This document shows positions 1 through 8,687 of a stretch of DNA of 64,000 bases, one piece after another (the first letter of the stretch is position 1; every line of letters begins with the position of its first letter). Source of the DNA: Thermohalobaculum sp050043005 (GTDB taxonomy: Bacteria > Pseudomonadota > Alphaproteobacteria > Rhodobacterales > Rhodobacteraceae); the NCBI GenBank assembly GCA_050043005.1, contig JBHJIZ010000030.1, positions 1 through 64,000 on the forward strand. Direction: 5' to 3'. A program made the position numbers and the translations under genes. Under the pieces are notes generated by a model. The model made no database searches. It had not been told where the DNA came from and saw nothing but the letters and a program-made list of their open reading frames with translations.

Positions 1-1213
1 TGCGCCAGGGCAGGCCGATCAGGTCCATCGTGTTGAACTTGTCGCCTGCGCGGGCTTCGCGGTCATCGTAGAGCACCTCAAAGCCCAACCGCGTCAATTC
101 GGTGTACAGCTCGCCACACGCCGCGTCCGCAGCCTCGTCGCCCTGCCGCAGGTTGACGCTCCCGACCTGAAAGGGTGCCACGGCCTCTGGCCAGATGCTG
201 CCGTTTTCGTCGTGGTTCGCCTCGCTCAGCGCGCCGACGAGACGCGACACGCCGCCGCCGTAGGACCCCATGTGGACCGGATGCTTCTCGCCATCGGCAT
301 TTGCGACGACGCAGCCCAGTGGGTCGGAGTACTTTGTGCCGAAATAGAAGATCTGGCCGATCTCGATCCCCCGCGACTCACGGCGGCGGTCCTCGGGTAC
401 CTCGGCCTCGAACGCTGCTGCATCATGCGTGTCCTCGGTGCGGGCGTACATCGCCGACCATTCATCGTAGATGCCCTGGAGTTCCGCGCGGTTGTCCCAG
501 TCGACCTGGCGGTCGCCGAAGGTCAGATCCGTGGCCTTCGCATCGTAGTAGACGACGGACTCGCCCGTATCAGCCAGAACCAGGAATTCGTGCGAATAGT
601 CGCCGCCGATCGGACCGGTCTCGGCCCGCATCGGAAAAGCCTGCAGGCCCATCCGCTCATACGTTTTCAGATACGCCACGAGCATCTGATTGTAGGAATG
701 CAGCGCTGCATCCCGGTCGAGATCGAACGAGTACGCGTCTTTCATCAGGAACTCGCGCCCACGCATGACGCCGAAGCGCGGCCGGACCTCGTCGCGGAAC
801 TTCCACTGGATGTGGTAGAGGATCTTCGGCACGTCGCGGTACGAGCCCGCATAGGCCCGGAAGATCTCGGTGACCTGTTCCTCATTGGTCGGACCGTAGA
901 GCATGTCGCGATCGTGCCGGTCGCGGATGCGCAGCATCTCGGCGCCGTAGCCGTCATAGCGCCCGGATTCGCGCCACAGGTCAGCCGACTGGATCGTCGG
1001 CATCAGGATCGGGATCGCACCCGCGCGCTGCTGTTCCTCGTGCACGATCTGCTCGATCCGGCGCAGCACCTTGTAGCCGAGCGGCAGCCACGAGTAGATC
1101 CCCGCGCTCGCCTGACGGATCATACCCGCGCGCAGCATCAGCCGGTGCGAAACGATCTGGGCATCCGCCGGGGTCTCCTTCAGGACGGGCAGAAAATAGC
1201 GGGTCAGGCGCAT
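1..1213 (-). CDS. proS: Prolyl-tRNA synthetase, 3' end off the window (partial)
   Basis: Charges tRNA-Pro with proline in the cytosol. About 404 codons are present and the C-terminal anticodon-binding part runs off the left edge. The start is the ATG at 1211-1213, giving MRLTRYFLPVLKETP. Class II motif 1 is seen around residues 30-55 (RAGMIRQASAGIYSWLPLG), motif 2 as FRDEVRPRFGVMRGREF near residues 135-155, and a motif-3-like GSYGGGVSRLVGA. The spacing between motifs 2 and 3 is short, so the large editing insertion of the E. coli enzyme is missing, as is usual for the compact alphaproteobacterial form. No partner gene is evident in the window. Confidence 0.95.
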   Translation of the reverse strand, partial: MRLTRYFLPVLKETPADAQIVSHRLMLRAGMIRQASAGIYSWLPLGYKVLRRIEQIVHEEQQRAGAIPILMPTIQSADLWRESGRYDGYGAEMLRIRDRHDRDMLYGPTNEEQVTEIFRAYAGSYRDVPKILYHIQWKFRDEVRPRFGVMRGREFLMKDAYSFDLDRDAALHSYNQMLVAYLKTYERMGLQAFPMRAETGPIGGDYSHEFLVLADTGESVVYYDAKATDLTFGDRQVDWDNRAELQGIYDEWSAMYARTEDTHDAAAFEAEVPEDRRRESRGIEIGQIFYFGTKYSDPLGCVVANADGEKHPVHMGSYGGGVSRLVGALSEANHDENGSIWPEAVAPFQVGSVNLRQGDEAADAACGELYTELTRLGFEVLYDDREARAGDKFNTMDLIGLPWR

Positions 1214-1280
1214 CGCGGCATCCTCGGCGTTAACGATCGGGCGGAGATGTATTGGAAGCCCCGGCGGCGCGCAAGCGCGC

Positions 1281-1919
1281 TTAGGAGAGCACCGTTGCCT
1301 CGACCAAGTGAAGCGCTTTCGGCTTGATGCCCGCGGCTATCAGAGCGCTTACAACTTCGTCCCGAAAGAAGAGCCGATATTGGATGGCAGGATCAGCCCA
1401 TATTGCTGGCCCCGAGACGGAGTCAGCTCGAACCGCGACGTGATCGGTACTTCCAACCCCGCGCCACGGTGCTCCGGGCCGCGGTTCGGTATCGTAGTAT
1501 CCAACAACCCGCGCAACGTTCTCTGACGCCTCGGGAATGAACGTCGGCTTCGTTTCGGCGACGTGCAGCACATAATGCGGCGGATACTTCGACGGCTTGC
1601 GCTTTTCATTGTTGTAGATTGGAACTTCGAAGAGCTGTGTCGCGCCGAGATCAAAGTTTGTGAGGACGTCGCAAACGGCGGGCGAGACGACCAAAACGCC
1701 GCCAACTATTGTGAAGGCATGTTCTCTCGTCTTCGATATCTGCTTTTTGTCCCGGTGAAAGAACAGGTATTTCGGCGCCTCTTCGGCAGCAACCGGTTCG
1801 CGCGCGTGAAATCGGTTTGAGTAAGTGAGTTGATCGCCGCGTATCGAGAAGTCGAGCGGCACGGTCGCGTTCGCGTGGTTCAGAACCCGTGACAACCAGA
1901 TCTTCGGCAGATCACTCAT
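1281..1919 (-). CDS. Hypothetical protein resembling the Imm11 (DUF1629) immunity family
   Basis: A 212-residue soluble protein. The ATG at 1917-1919 gives MSDLPKIWLSRV and was preferred to an upstream in-frame start that would lie inside the neighbouring oxidoreductase gene. No signal peptide or membrane segment is visible. The central part (GGVLVVSPAVCDVLTNFDLG, then a strand reading QLFEVPIY) resembles the pattern of Imm11/DUF1629 proteins, which often protect against polymorphic toxins. That assignment is from memory of the pattern and is tentative. No toxin gene lies beside it: proS is downstream and a quinone oxidoreductase ends 2 bases upstream, so the two may be cotranscribed. If it is an immunity protein it is an orphan. 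Confidence 0.6.
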   Translation of the reverse strand: MSDLPKIWLSRVLNHANATVPLDFSIRGDQLTYSNRFHAREPVAAEEAPKYLFFHRDKKQISKTREHAFTIVGGVLVVSPAVCDVLTNFDLGATQLFEVPIYNNEKRKPSKYPPHYVLHVAETKPTFIPEASENVARVVGYYDTEPRPGAPWRGVGSTDHVAVRADSVSGPAIWADPAIQYRLFFRDEVVSALIAAGIKPKALHLVEATVLS

Positions 1920-1921
1920 AC

Positions 1922-2893
1922 TCAAAGCTCCATCACCACCTTGCCGATCACTTCGCGGTTCTGGATCGGTGCCATGGCGCCCTGCACGTCCGGCCATCGC
2001 AGCCGGTGTGAGATATAGGGCCGCAAGCGACCCGCGTTTGCGAGCGTCAACAGCGTTGCCATGGTCTGCTCGTTCAGGCCCGGATTGCGCCGCCCGATCT
2101 CTCCGGCGCGGAACCCGATGGCGGAGGCGCCCTTGATAAGCAGCAGGTTGGATCGGACCGAGACCGGCTCGCCACCCGTGAACCCGATATAGAGCACCCG
2201 GCAGCCGAAGTTCATGCAGCGCAGGCTTTCCTCGGCGACGGCGCCACCGACAGGGTCATAGATCACGTCCACGCCCTGCCCGCCCGTCAGATCCTTCACG
2301 GCATCGCGAAAGCCGCCCGTATAGTTCACCACGTGGTCCGCGCCCTCGGCTTTGACCACGGCCAGCTTTTCATCCGTGCCCGCCGTTGCGATCACAATGG
2401 CGCCGAGCAGCCGCCCGACATGCACCGCCGCCAAACCGACCCCACCAGCTGACCCATGCACCAGCAATGTCTCGCCCGCGGCCAAGCGGGCTCCGTGTAC
2501 CAGCGCGTTCCAGGCGGTCATGTAGGCCGAGCGGAAGACAGCGCCCTCGGCGTAGCCGAACGGTTGTGGGATCGGCAGTGCATCATCTGCATCAATCGCC
2601 ATAATCTCACAGAAAGCGCCGGGACGCGCCGACGTCATCACGCGGTCGCCAACGGCCACGCCCGTCACACCATTACCAATCGCGATCACGTCGCCAGCGG
2701 CTTCGAGACCGGGCACAAACGGCAGCTCGGGCTTGAGTTGATAGCCCCCGGCACACATCAGAAGATCGACATAGTTCAGACCCCAGGCGCGGTGACGCAC
2801 CAGAACCTGACCGGGATCAGCTATCGGATCAAGCCGTTCGGCGACGATCAGGTCCTCTGGCGGACCAAACTTTCGGCATTCGATCACGCGCAT
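1922..2893 (-). CDS. NAD(P)H:quinone oxidoreductase, zinc-independent MDR family
   Basis: Medium-chain dehydrogenase/reductase of the quinone oxidoreductase (QOR) type, expected to reduce quinones or enones with NADPH in the cytosol. The start MRVIECRKFGPPEDL is taken at 2891-2893; a second in-frame ATG at 2906-2908 would add five residues. A GroES-like half (about residues 25-120) is followed by a Rossmann fold with HGSAGGVGLAAVHVGRLLGA. The cysteine cluster of zinc alcohol dehydrogenases is absent, in line with the QOR branch. It follows ppx by about 15-30 bases on the same strand and ends 2 bases before the Imm11-like gene, so it may be the tail of the ppk-ppx unit. Physiological substrate unknown. 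Confidence 0.85.
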   Translation of the reverse strand: MRVIECRKFGPPEDLIVAERLDPIADPGQVLVRHRAWGLNYVDLLMCAGGYQLKPELPFVPGLEAAGDVIAIGNGVTGVAVGDRVMTSARPGAFCEIMAIDADDALPIPQPFGYAEGAVFRSAYMTAWNALVHGARLAAGETLLVHGSAGGVGLAAVHVGRLLGAIVIATAGTDEKLAVVKAEGADHVVNYTGGFRDAVKDLTGGQGVDVIYDPVGGAVAEESLRCMNFGCRVLYIGFTGGEPVSVRSNLLLIKGASAIGFRAGEIGRRNPGLNEQTMATLLTLANAGRLRPYISHRLRWPDVQGAMAPIQNREVIGKVVMEL

Positions 2894-2923
2894 GACAAGC
2901 GTCGCCATGCGGTCAGCCGAGGT

Positions 2924-4507
2924 TCACTCAACACGCGCTTCGAGATCCATTTGCCGTGCCGCCTGAACAAGCCTTTTCTCGACATGTTCGCCGATGAAGA
3001 CGCGGGCTGCGTCGTGCGGGCGCATGACAAGCGCCCCATCCTCGACGACAACCGGACACTGCGACAGGTAACCGGGCGTCGCCCCCGCGATCGCCGCGCC
3101 AAGCCGCATCAGCGCACCGATCTGCTGCGCAAGTTCTCGGCGGTCCTCGGAAATCAGATCCATTGCCGGTTCGGCTTGCAGAGCCTTGCGCCCACCCTTG
3201 TAGCGACTGAGCAGGCAGGCGCCCATGAAGACACGCCCCTTGTGCCCGGCGCTCGAAACATTGACGCGGGTCACGACCTCGATGCAGCTGCGCGCGCGAA
3301 AATCAGGATGGGTCCGCCAGCTTACGTCCGAGAGGTGGCAAGCTGCGCGGACAAGACGTTCGTCTTCCAGATCTTCCATCGGTAGGATCTTGAGCAACCA
3401 GTCGGCCAATTCGGACCCGAAACCCGGAACGCGGGCGCGCGTGCGCTCCTGTCCGGCACAGGTCGAGAGCAACGGATCCTGCGTTCGGACCGCTGGCGGC
3501 AAATAGGCGTAGCAGACGCCCTCGCGCAGGCCTAAACCCGAGATCGAGATGCCGCGCCACGGTTCAAAGTGCTCGACCAAGCGTTCGAGCAACAGCGCCG
3601 CATGCCCCAGGTTGGGGATCCGGTTTTGAGACAGCCCAGAAATTTCGGACAAATCTGATCGATTGTTCTTGAGAATGAAGCGCGCGACATCCAGAGCCTG
3701 GGCCGCATCGAACTCCAGTTCATGCAGGATCGGTAGCGGATGCCCCGAGAGGTGGATCTGCACGCGCCCGAGCGCGCGCCAGGCGCCGCCAACCAGATAG
3801 AGCCGCTTCACGGGGCGCTGGCAGCGCTGGGCCTCGGCCCCAAGGATCCGGTCGACATGGCGCCGAACAGCGGACAGGCGATCGCCCAGCGCACCGAGAC
3901 GTTGAGGACCCAGCGGCGTGGTGACACCCGTTCCGGGACGCCCGTGGCCAACGGGGCAAAGCTCCATCGACGCGCCACCCAGATCGACGACAAGGCCCAG
4001 TGCAGACGGGTCTCCGAACAGAACACCCTGTGCGGCAAGCCGGGCCTCGTCCGAACCCGAGGCAACGGTCAGCCGGATCCCCGTGCGCTGTTCGACCAGG
4101 TCCCGAAACGCCGGTCCATCCTCGGCTTCGCGGATTGCCGCCGTCGCGATACCGGCCAGAGCACCGACCTTCAGGCCGGGCGCCAGTGCAACAAACCGCT
4201 GCAAAGCGGCCAGCGCGCGCTCGCAGCCTTCGGGGTCGAGCTTCCGCGTCTCGGCCAGTTGGGCACCCAGACCACACAGGATCTTTTCATTGAAGACCAT
4301 TGACGGGCAGCGACGCCCGCCTTCGAACACCACCATGCGAACAGAGTTCGATCCGACGTCCACAACGCCGATGCGATCGTCGCCGGGCTTTGGCAGATTG
4401 AACGAACGGGCTTGCCCTGCGAAAAGGTCGCCCTGACGCCGGGTCTCTCCCGCCATCACGCCAGTCGTGCCTTTTCCGTTTCCGGATGCCAGCGATTCTT
4501 CCCCCAC
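2924..4507 (-). CDS. ppx: Exopolyphosphatase / Ppx-GppA phosphatase
   Basis: Degrades inorganic polyphosphate, or pppGpp, by releasing terminal phosphate. The ASKHA-fold phosphate loop is seen early (GVVDVGSNSVRMVVFEGG, about residues 46-63) and the second loop as LVVDLGGASMEL near residue 170. The length of 527 residues fits the alphaproteobacterial Ppx with an extra C-terminal HD-like helical part. The first codon is GTG (4505-4507); an ATG 17 codons in (MAGETRRQGD) is an alternative. It lies 27 bases downstream of ppk on the same strand, so synthesis and breakdown of polyphosphate are probably co-regulated. Confidence 0.92.
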   Translation of the reverse strand: MGEESLASGNGKGTTGVMAGETRRQGDLFAGQARSFNLPKPGDDRIGVVDVGSNSVRMVVFEGGRRCPSMVFNEKILCGLGAQLAETRKLDPEGCERALAALQRFVALAPGLKVGALAGIATAAIREAEDGPAFRDLVEQRTGIRLTVASGSDEARLAAQGVLFGDPSALGLVVDLGGASMELCPVGHGRPGTGVTTPLGPQRLGALGDRLSAVRRHVDRILGAEAQRCQRPVKRLYLVGGAWRALGRVQIHLSGHPLPILHELEFDAAQALDVARFILKNNRSDLSEISGLSQNRIPNLGHAALLLERLVEHFEPWRGISISGLGLREGVCYAYLPPAVRTQDPLLSTCAGQERTRARVPGFGSELADWLLKILPMEDLEDERLVRAACHLSDVSWRTHPDFRARSCIEVVTRVNVSSAGHKGRVFMGACLLSRYKGGRKALQAEPAMDLISEDRRELAQQIGALMRLGAAIAGATPGYLSQCPVVVEDGALVMRPHDAARVFIGEHVEKRLVQAARQMDLEARVE

Positions 4508-4534
4508 AGCCTTGAGATAAGGCTCCTACCCGTC

Positions 4535-6730
4535 CTATTCGGCCGCGGCAACCGCATTGCGGGTCAGGCGGGGCGCATCGGCCGTGCCTGAACGGCCCCG
4601 CCCAGAGAGAGAGGGGTACTTCATGAAGAATTCGTGGCAATTGAACAGACGTTCGTCCGCATCACCGCGCGCCCGGATGTAGCGACCGTTCGGCTGGAGG
4701 ACCCAGCTCTGCGCTTCGTCGGCGAGGTTCCCGGCCATGATCTGATCGATGATCTGGGCATGCACGGTTGGATTGGTGACTTCGGCAAGTGTCTCGACCC
4801 GGCGGTTCAGATTGCGGTCCATCCAGTCCGCGGACGATATGTAGACCCGTGCCCGGTCCGAGGGCAGACCGTGACCATTGCCGAAGCAGACGATCCGCGA
4901 GTGTTCCAGGAAACGGCCGATCACGGATTTCACGCGGATGTTGTCACTGAGGCCTGGAATGCCGGGGCGGAGGCCGCAGATGCCGCGCACGACCAGATCG
5001 ATACGGACGCCTGCCTGGCTGGCGCGGTAGAGGGCATCGATCAACTCGCCCTCGAAAAGTGAATTCATCTTCGCCCAGACCTGCGCCGGGCGTCCGGCTT
5101 GCGCGTGTTCGATCTCTTGCTCGAGCGACTCGATCAGGTGCGATTTGATGAACAGCGGCGCCGTGCGCACGGCCTCGAGCCCGGAGGGTTCGGCGTAGCC
5201 GGTCACGAAGTTGAAGATCTTCGCGGCATCCCGGCCATGCACTGCCGAACAGGTGAAGAGCGAGAGGTCGGTATAGAACCGGGCCGTGATCGGGTGGTAG
5301 TTGCCGGTCCCGAAATGCGAATATGTCACAAGGCCCTGGGCTTCGCGGCGCACGACCATCGAGATCTTGGCGTGGGTCTTCCAATCGGCGAAGCCGAAGA
5401 CGACTTGAGCACCGGCGCGCTCAAGCTCGCGCGCAAGCTGGATGTTCGCCGCCTCGTCGAACCGGGCCTTCAACTCGACCAGAGCCGTGACCGACTTGCC
5501 GTCCTCGGCCGCTTCGCACAGCGCCTTTACGATCGGAGAGCCTTTCGACGTCCGATAGAGCGTTTGCTTTATTGCCACGACGTTCGGATCGCGCGCCGCC
5601 TGTTGCAGGAACTGCACGACCGTCTCGAAGCTTTCATAAGGATGATGCAGCAGCATGTCCTTCTGACGCACCGCCGCGAAGATGTCGCCTTCGTGATCGC
5701 GCACGCGCTCTGGCATCCGCGGTTGAAACGGAACCCACGCCAGATCCGGACGATCATCGGTGACAAGCTGGTTGAGATCCGCGATGCCGACGACGCCGTC
5801 CACTTCGATGACTTCGTCCTTCCCGATCTCCAGTTCGTCGGCAATCAGCCGTTTCAGTGCGTCCGGCGCATCGACATTGACCTTCAGGCGGATAGCCCGC
5901 CCTTTGCGCCGCCGCTTCAGCGCCGTCTCGAATTCACGCACCAGATCCTCGGCCTCTTCCTCGACCTCGATGTCCGAGTCGCGCAAGACGCGGAAGATGC
6001 AGCGGCCCTCAACTCGATAGCCGGGGAACAGCTGATCGAGATAAAGCTCAAGCAGAACCTCGAGCGGCAGGAACCGGATCGCGCCGTCCTCGCCATCGGC
6101 CAGGCGCATATAGCGCTGAAGCTGGGGCGGCACGAGCACCAGAGCATTCAGCGGCTCGTCATTTCTGACCAGCACCATTTGCAGTGCCAGCGCGAGCCCT
6201 TTGTTCGGGATGAACGGGAACGGATGTGCCGGATCGATCGCCATCGGGGTCAGAACCGGGAAGATCTGTCCCATGAACAGATCGTAGAGATGCGCGCGGT
6301 CTGCATCGGTCACGCCCGCGCCGGAGACCACGTGGATGTTTTCAGCTTCCAGCAGGCGGCGAAGCTCCCGCCAGGTCTGTTGCTGGGCGTTTTGAAGTTG
6401 TTCGGCTTCTTCGTCGATCAAATCGAGCTGTTGCGACGCGGTCCGTCCGTCGAGCGATCTGCGTTCGACCATTTCACGCATCTGCGCACGCAGGCCGGCA
6501 ACCCGCACGTTGTAGAACTCGTCGAGATTCGAGCCGGAGATCGACAGAAAGCGAACCCGTTCCAGTAGCGGCGAGCGGATGTTGTCAGCTTCCTCGAGAA
6601 CCCGCCAGTTGAACGCAAGCCAGCTCATCTCTCGATTGAAGAAACGCGACGGGGTTTCGACCAGGAAAGGATCTGCCTGATCTTCGGGCGCGGTCTCGGC
6701 CAGGGAAAGGTTCAGAAAATCACCGCGCAT
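4535..6730 (-). CDS. ppk: Polyphosphate kinase 1
   Basis: Polymerises ATP gamma-phosphate into inorganic polyphosphate, reversibly. The 731 residues show the N-terminal helical domain (FFNREMSWLAFNWRVLEEA, then SGSNLDEFYNVRVAG), the PX-like domain, and the two phospholipase-D-like catalytic halves. The autophosphorylated histidine lies in YSHFGTGNYHP, and the C-terminal half carries ISSADWMDRNLNRRVE. Start is ATG 6728-6730, 3 bases after the hdaA stop, pointing to a tight hdaA-ppk-ppx operon. No frame break or missing catalytic residue was noticed. Confidence 0.96.
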   Translation of the reverse strand: MRGDFLNLSLAETAPEDQADPFLVETPSRFFNREMSWLAFNWRVLEEADNIRSPLLERVRFLSISGSNLDEFYNVRVAGLRAQMREMVERRSLDGRTASQQLDLIDEEAEQLQNAQQQTWRELRRLLEAENIHVVSGAGVTDADRAHLYDLFMGQIFPVLTPMAIDPAHPFPFIPNKGLALALQMVLVRNDEPLNALVLVPPQLQRYMRLADGEDGAIRFLPLEVLLELYLDQLFPGYRVEGRCIFRVLRDSDIEVEEEAEDLVREFETALKRRRKGRAIRLKVNVDAPDALKRLIADELEIGKDEVIEVDGVVGIADLNQLVTDDRPDLAWVPFQPRMPERVRDHEGDIFAAVRQKDMLLHHPYESFETVVQFLQQAARDPNVVAIKQTLYRTSKGSPIVKALCEAAEDGKSVTALVELKARFDEAANIQLARELERAGAQVVFGFADWKTHAKISMVVRREAQGLVTYSHFGTGNYHPITARFYTDLSLFTCSAVHGRDAAKIFNFVTGYAEPSGLEAVRTAPLFIKSHLIESLEQEIEHAQAGRPAQVWAKMNSLFEGELIDALYRASQAGVRIDLVVRGICGLRPGIPGLSDNIRVKSVIGRFLEHSRIVCFGNGHGLPSDRARVYISSADWMDRNLNRRVETLAEVTNPTVHAQIIDQIMAGNLADEAQSWVLQPNGRYIRARGDADERLFNCHEFFMKYPSLSGRGRSGTADAPRLTRNAVAAAE

Positions 6731-6733
6731 GTC

Positions 6734-7447
6734 TCAGGGTTCTCCCAACCCCGTCATCGGATCATTCAGCACGCTCGCTGCAAGCGGCCTGGTGATGCCG
6801 CGCCGTTCTGCCAGCGCCACCCGGTCCAACTCCGCAACGATGCGTTCCGCTGCAGAGAATGACCGTTCCATCCTTTTGATTAGATAGTCAGTCACATCCT
6901 CTCCGACCACCATCTGGCGATCGCGAAAGAGTTTATTCAGGATCGATGACAGCAATGCGTCATCCGGTTCTGCGATCCGCACGTGGACCATCGCCGACAG
7001 CCGAGACATCAGATCGGGCAGCTCGATCTTCCAGTGCGCCGGTGCCGCACGACCAGTCACCAGCAGAGAAATGCCTTCGGCCATCGCGATGTTCATCAGA
7101 TGAAACAACAACTCCTCGACCTGGCGACGCACCGGACCGGGCTGGCCGGCCAGGCCATCGACGTCTTGAATGGCGACGCCGGGGCCTTCGATCAGCGTGG
7201 CCAGCTTACCCTCGGTCAGATCAGCGGCATCGAGCATGGAAGCGCCACTGTCGGCACACCAGATCCGGGTCAGGTGGCTCTTCCCGCTACCATGCGGCCC
7301 CGTCAAAGCAAGTCGATGATCCGGCCAGTCCTGCCATCCCGCAATCGCGTGGCGAGCGGTCTCGTTCGATGGCGAAGTCAGAAAATCCTTGCCGCCCTGT
7401 GCGGCAGGCAGAGACAAATCCATCGGGATCTGGCGCGGACCGCTCAT
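6734..7447 (-). CDS. hdaA: HdaA, DnaA-related regulator of replication initiation
   Basis: A DnaA AAA+ domain homologue without the DNA-binding domain, 237 residues. In Caulobacter, HdaA works with the sliding clamp to stimulate DnaA-ATP hydrolysis and limit re-initiation. Walker A is GPHGSGKSHL (about residues 49-58) and a Walker B-like strand reads VAIQDVDG. The N-terminus (RQIPMDLSLP) contains a short hydrophobic clamp-binding-like peptide. Its ATG overlaps the stop of the upstream AI-2E permease (ATGA at 7444-7447), so translation is probably coupled to that gene, which here carries an in-frame stop codon. The ppk gene follows 3 bases downstream. Confidence 0.88.
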   Translation of the reverse strand: MSGPRQIPMDLSLPAAQGGKDFLTSPSNETARHAIAGWQDWPDHRLALTGPHGSGKSHLTRIWCADSGASMLDAADLTEGKLATLIEGPGVAIQDVDGLAGQPGPVRRQVEELLFHLMNIAMAEGISLLVTGRAAPAHWKIELPDLMSRLSAMVHVRIAEPDDALLSSILNKLFRDRQMVVGEDVTDYLIKRMERSFSAAERIVAELDRVALAERRGITRPLAASVLNDPMTGLGEP

Positions 7448-8547
7448 TCGTCAGGCAGATCTCGCGCCCGTTGAATCTTGCGACGCATCGCGCGCCGCCA
7501 TTCCGTGCAGCCCAGAAAACGGCGACCGCCCAAGTATTGGATCGCCATGTATCGCCCGATGACCCCGATTGCGGCGGCCGCGGGCACGGCGACGAGTAGA
7601 CCGACAAAGCCGAAGACAACGCCGAAGGCCGACAAAGCGATCATCAGCCAAACCGGGTGCAGGCCGACCTTGTCGCCCACCAGCTTGGGCGTCAGGAAAC
7701 AGCCTTCGTCCTCCTGGCTTTTTTATAATTTTACGGCGACCACATAGATCATCACCGGGTCGTCCCAGAACTGTGCCGCGGCCACCACGACCGAAAGCAG
7801 CCCGCCCAGTATTGATCCGACGAAAGGAATAAAGCTGATCAGCCCGGCAAAGACGCCGATCAGAAGACCAAAATTCAACCCGACCACCATCAAACCGATC
7901 GCGTAGAACGACCCGAGGATCATGCAGACCGTCAATTGGCCGCGCACGAACCCGGCTAGCACGTTGTCGAGTTCTCGCGCTATGAACCGGATCTCGTCGC
8001 GGTGCTCGCGCGGCAGATAGTCGTCGATGCCCTCGACCATGTGATCCCAGTCCATCAACAGATAGAATGCGACGACGGGCGTCACCAGAAGCACCGCCGC
8101 GAGGTTGATCACGGCAATCCCGAAGGACCCGATCCGCTGGAGCAAACCGACCGACCAGCTTTGGGCGTTCTCCCGAAGATTGGCCAGTGCGCGGTTGAGG
8201 AACGAGCCTTGTTCCTCGATCTCGGGCAGCCATTGCGCGCCCAGAAGACGCAATTCATCAAGATAGCGCGGCGTCTGGTCGATGACCTGCTCGATCTGCC
8301 CGACGAGCAATGGCACCACAAGCAGGATACCAATCGTCACGGTTCCGATCGAACAGACCGTGATGACCACCGTCGCCAGGACGCGGCTGAGGCCATGCTC
8401 TTCGAGCCAATCGGCCAATGGGTCCGTTAGGTACGCAATCGCGGCGCCGAGCACGAACGGCAGAAGCGCGTCGGCCAGCAACCAGAGCAGCCCGACGAAA
8501 ATCGCCGTGCCGACACCCCAATACCGCACCTGTTCGCGGACCGTCAT
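7444..8547 (-). pseudogene. AI-2E family transporter (PerM/YhhT-like) interrupted by an in-frame TAA
   Basis: A multi-span membrane protein of the AI-2E exporter family, about 367 codons from MTVREQVRYWGVG (ATG 8545-8547). Hydrophobic helices are present throughout the first 270 codons. At 7723-7725 the frame reads TAA, inside a short AT-only patch (7719-7732, minus strand AAAATTATAAAAAA) between VIYVVAV and the conserved LTPKLVGDKVGLHPVW block. The reading frame continues unchanged for 93 more codons to a TGA at 7444-7446, ending in normal family sequence (VGLLVAVPAAAAIGVIGRY). Compared with relatives recalled from memory, the spot also has one codon too many. Either a recent lesion or a sequencing error. 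If real, a truncated 274-residue protein would lack the last two or three helices; an in-frame ATG at 7678-7680 could allow reinitiation. Confidence 0.8.
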
Positions 8548-8687
8548 GCGCACTCCCCGGTTGTCTGCCGCAGTCATGCTCCGATTCCTTGGGCGCGTCA
8601 AATGTTGCAGCGCACCCAAGGTTGAAATTGGCAACCGGTAACGCCATCGACGCCCGTGCCGAGAGCCGGCCCGCCGAGGCGGTCCCG

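Noticed and set aside
212..1327. 371-codon open frame on the plus strand across the proS region
   Set aside because: It is antisense to proS, whose class II synthetase motifs are unambiguous.
5099..6568. Long open frame on the plus strand antisense to ppk
   Set aside because: It lies wholly within the ppk coding sequence, its composition is Arg/Asp/His-rich as expected for an antisense shadow of a GC-rich gene, and no family motif is seen.
7444..7730. Frameshift as the cause of the AI-2E gene break
   Set aside because: The parts before and after the stop are in the same frame (positions differ by a multiple of three), so a simple frameshift does not explain it; a nonsense codon in a short altered patch does.
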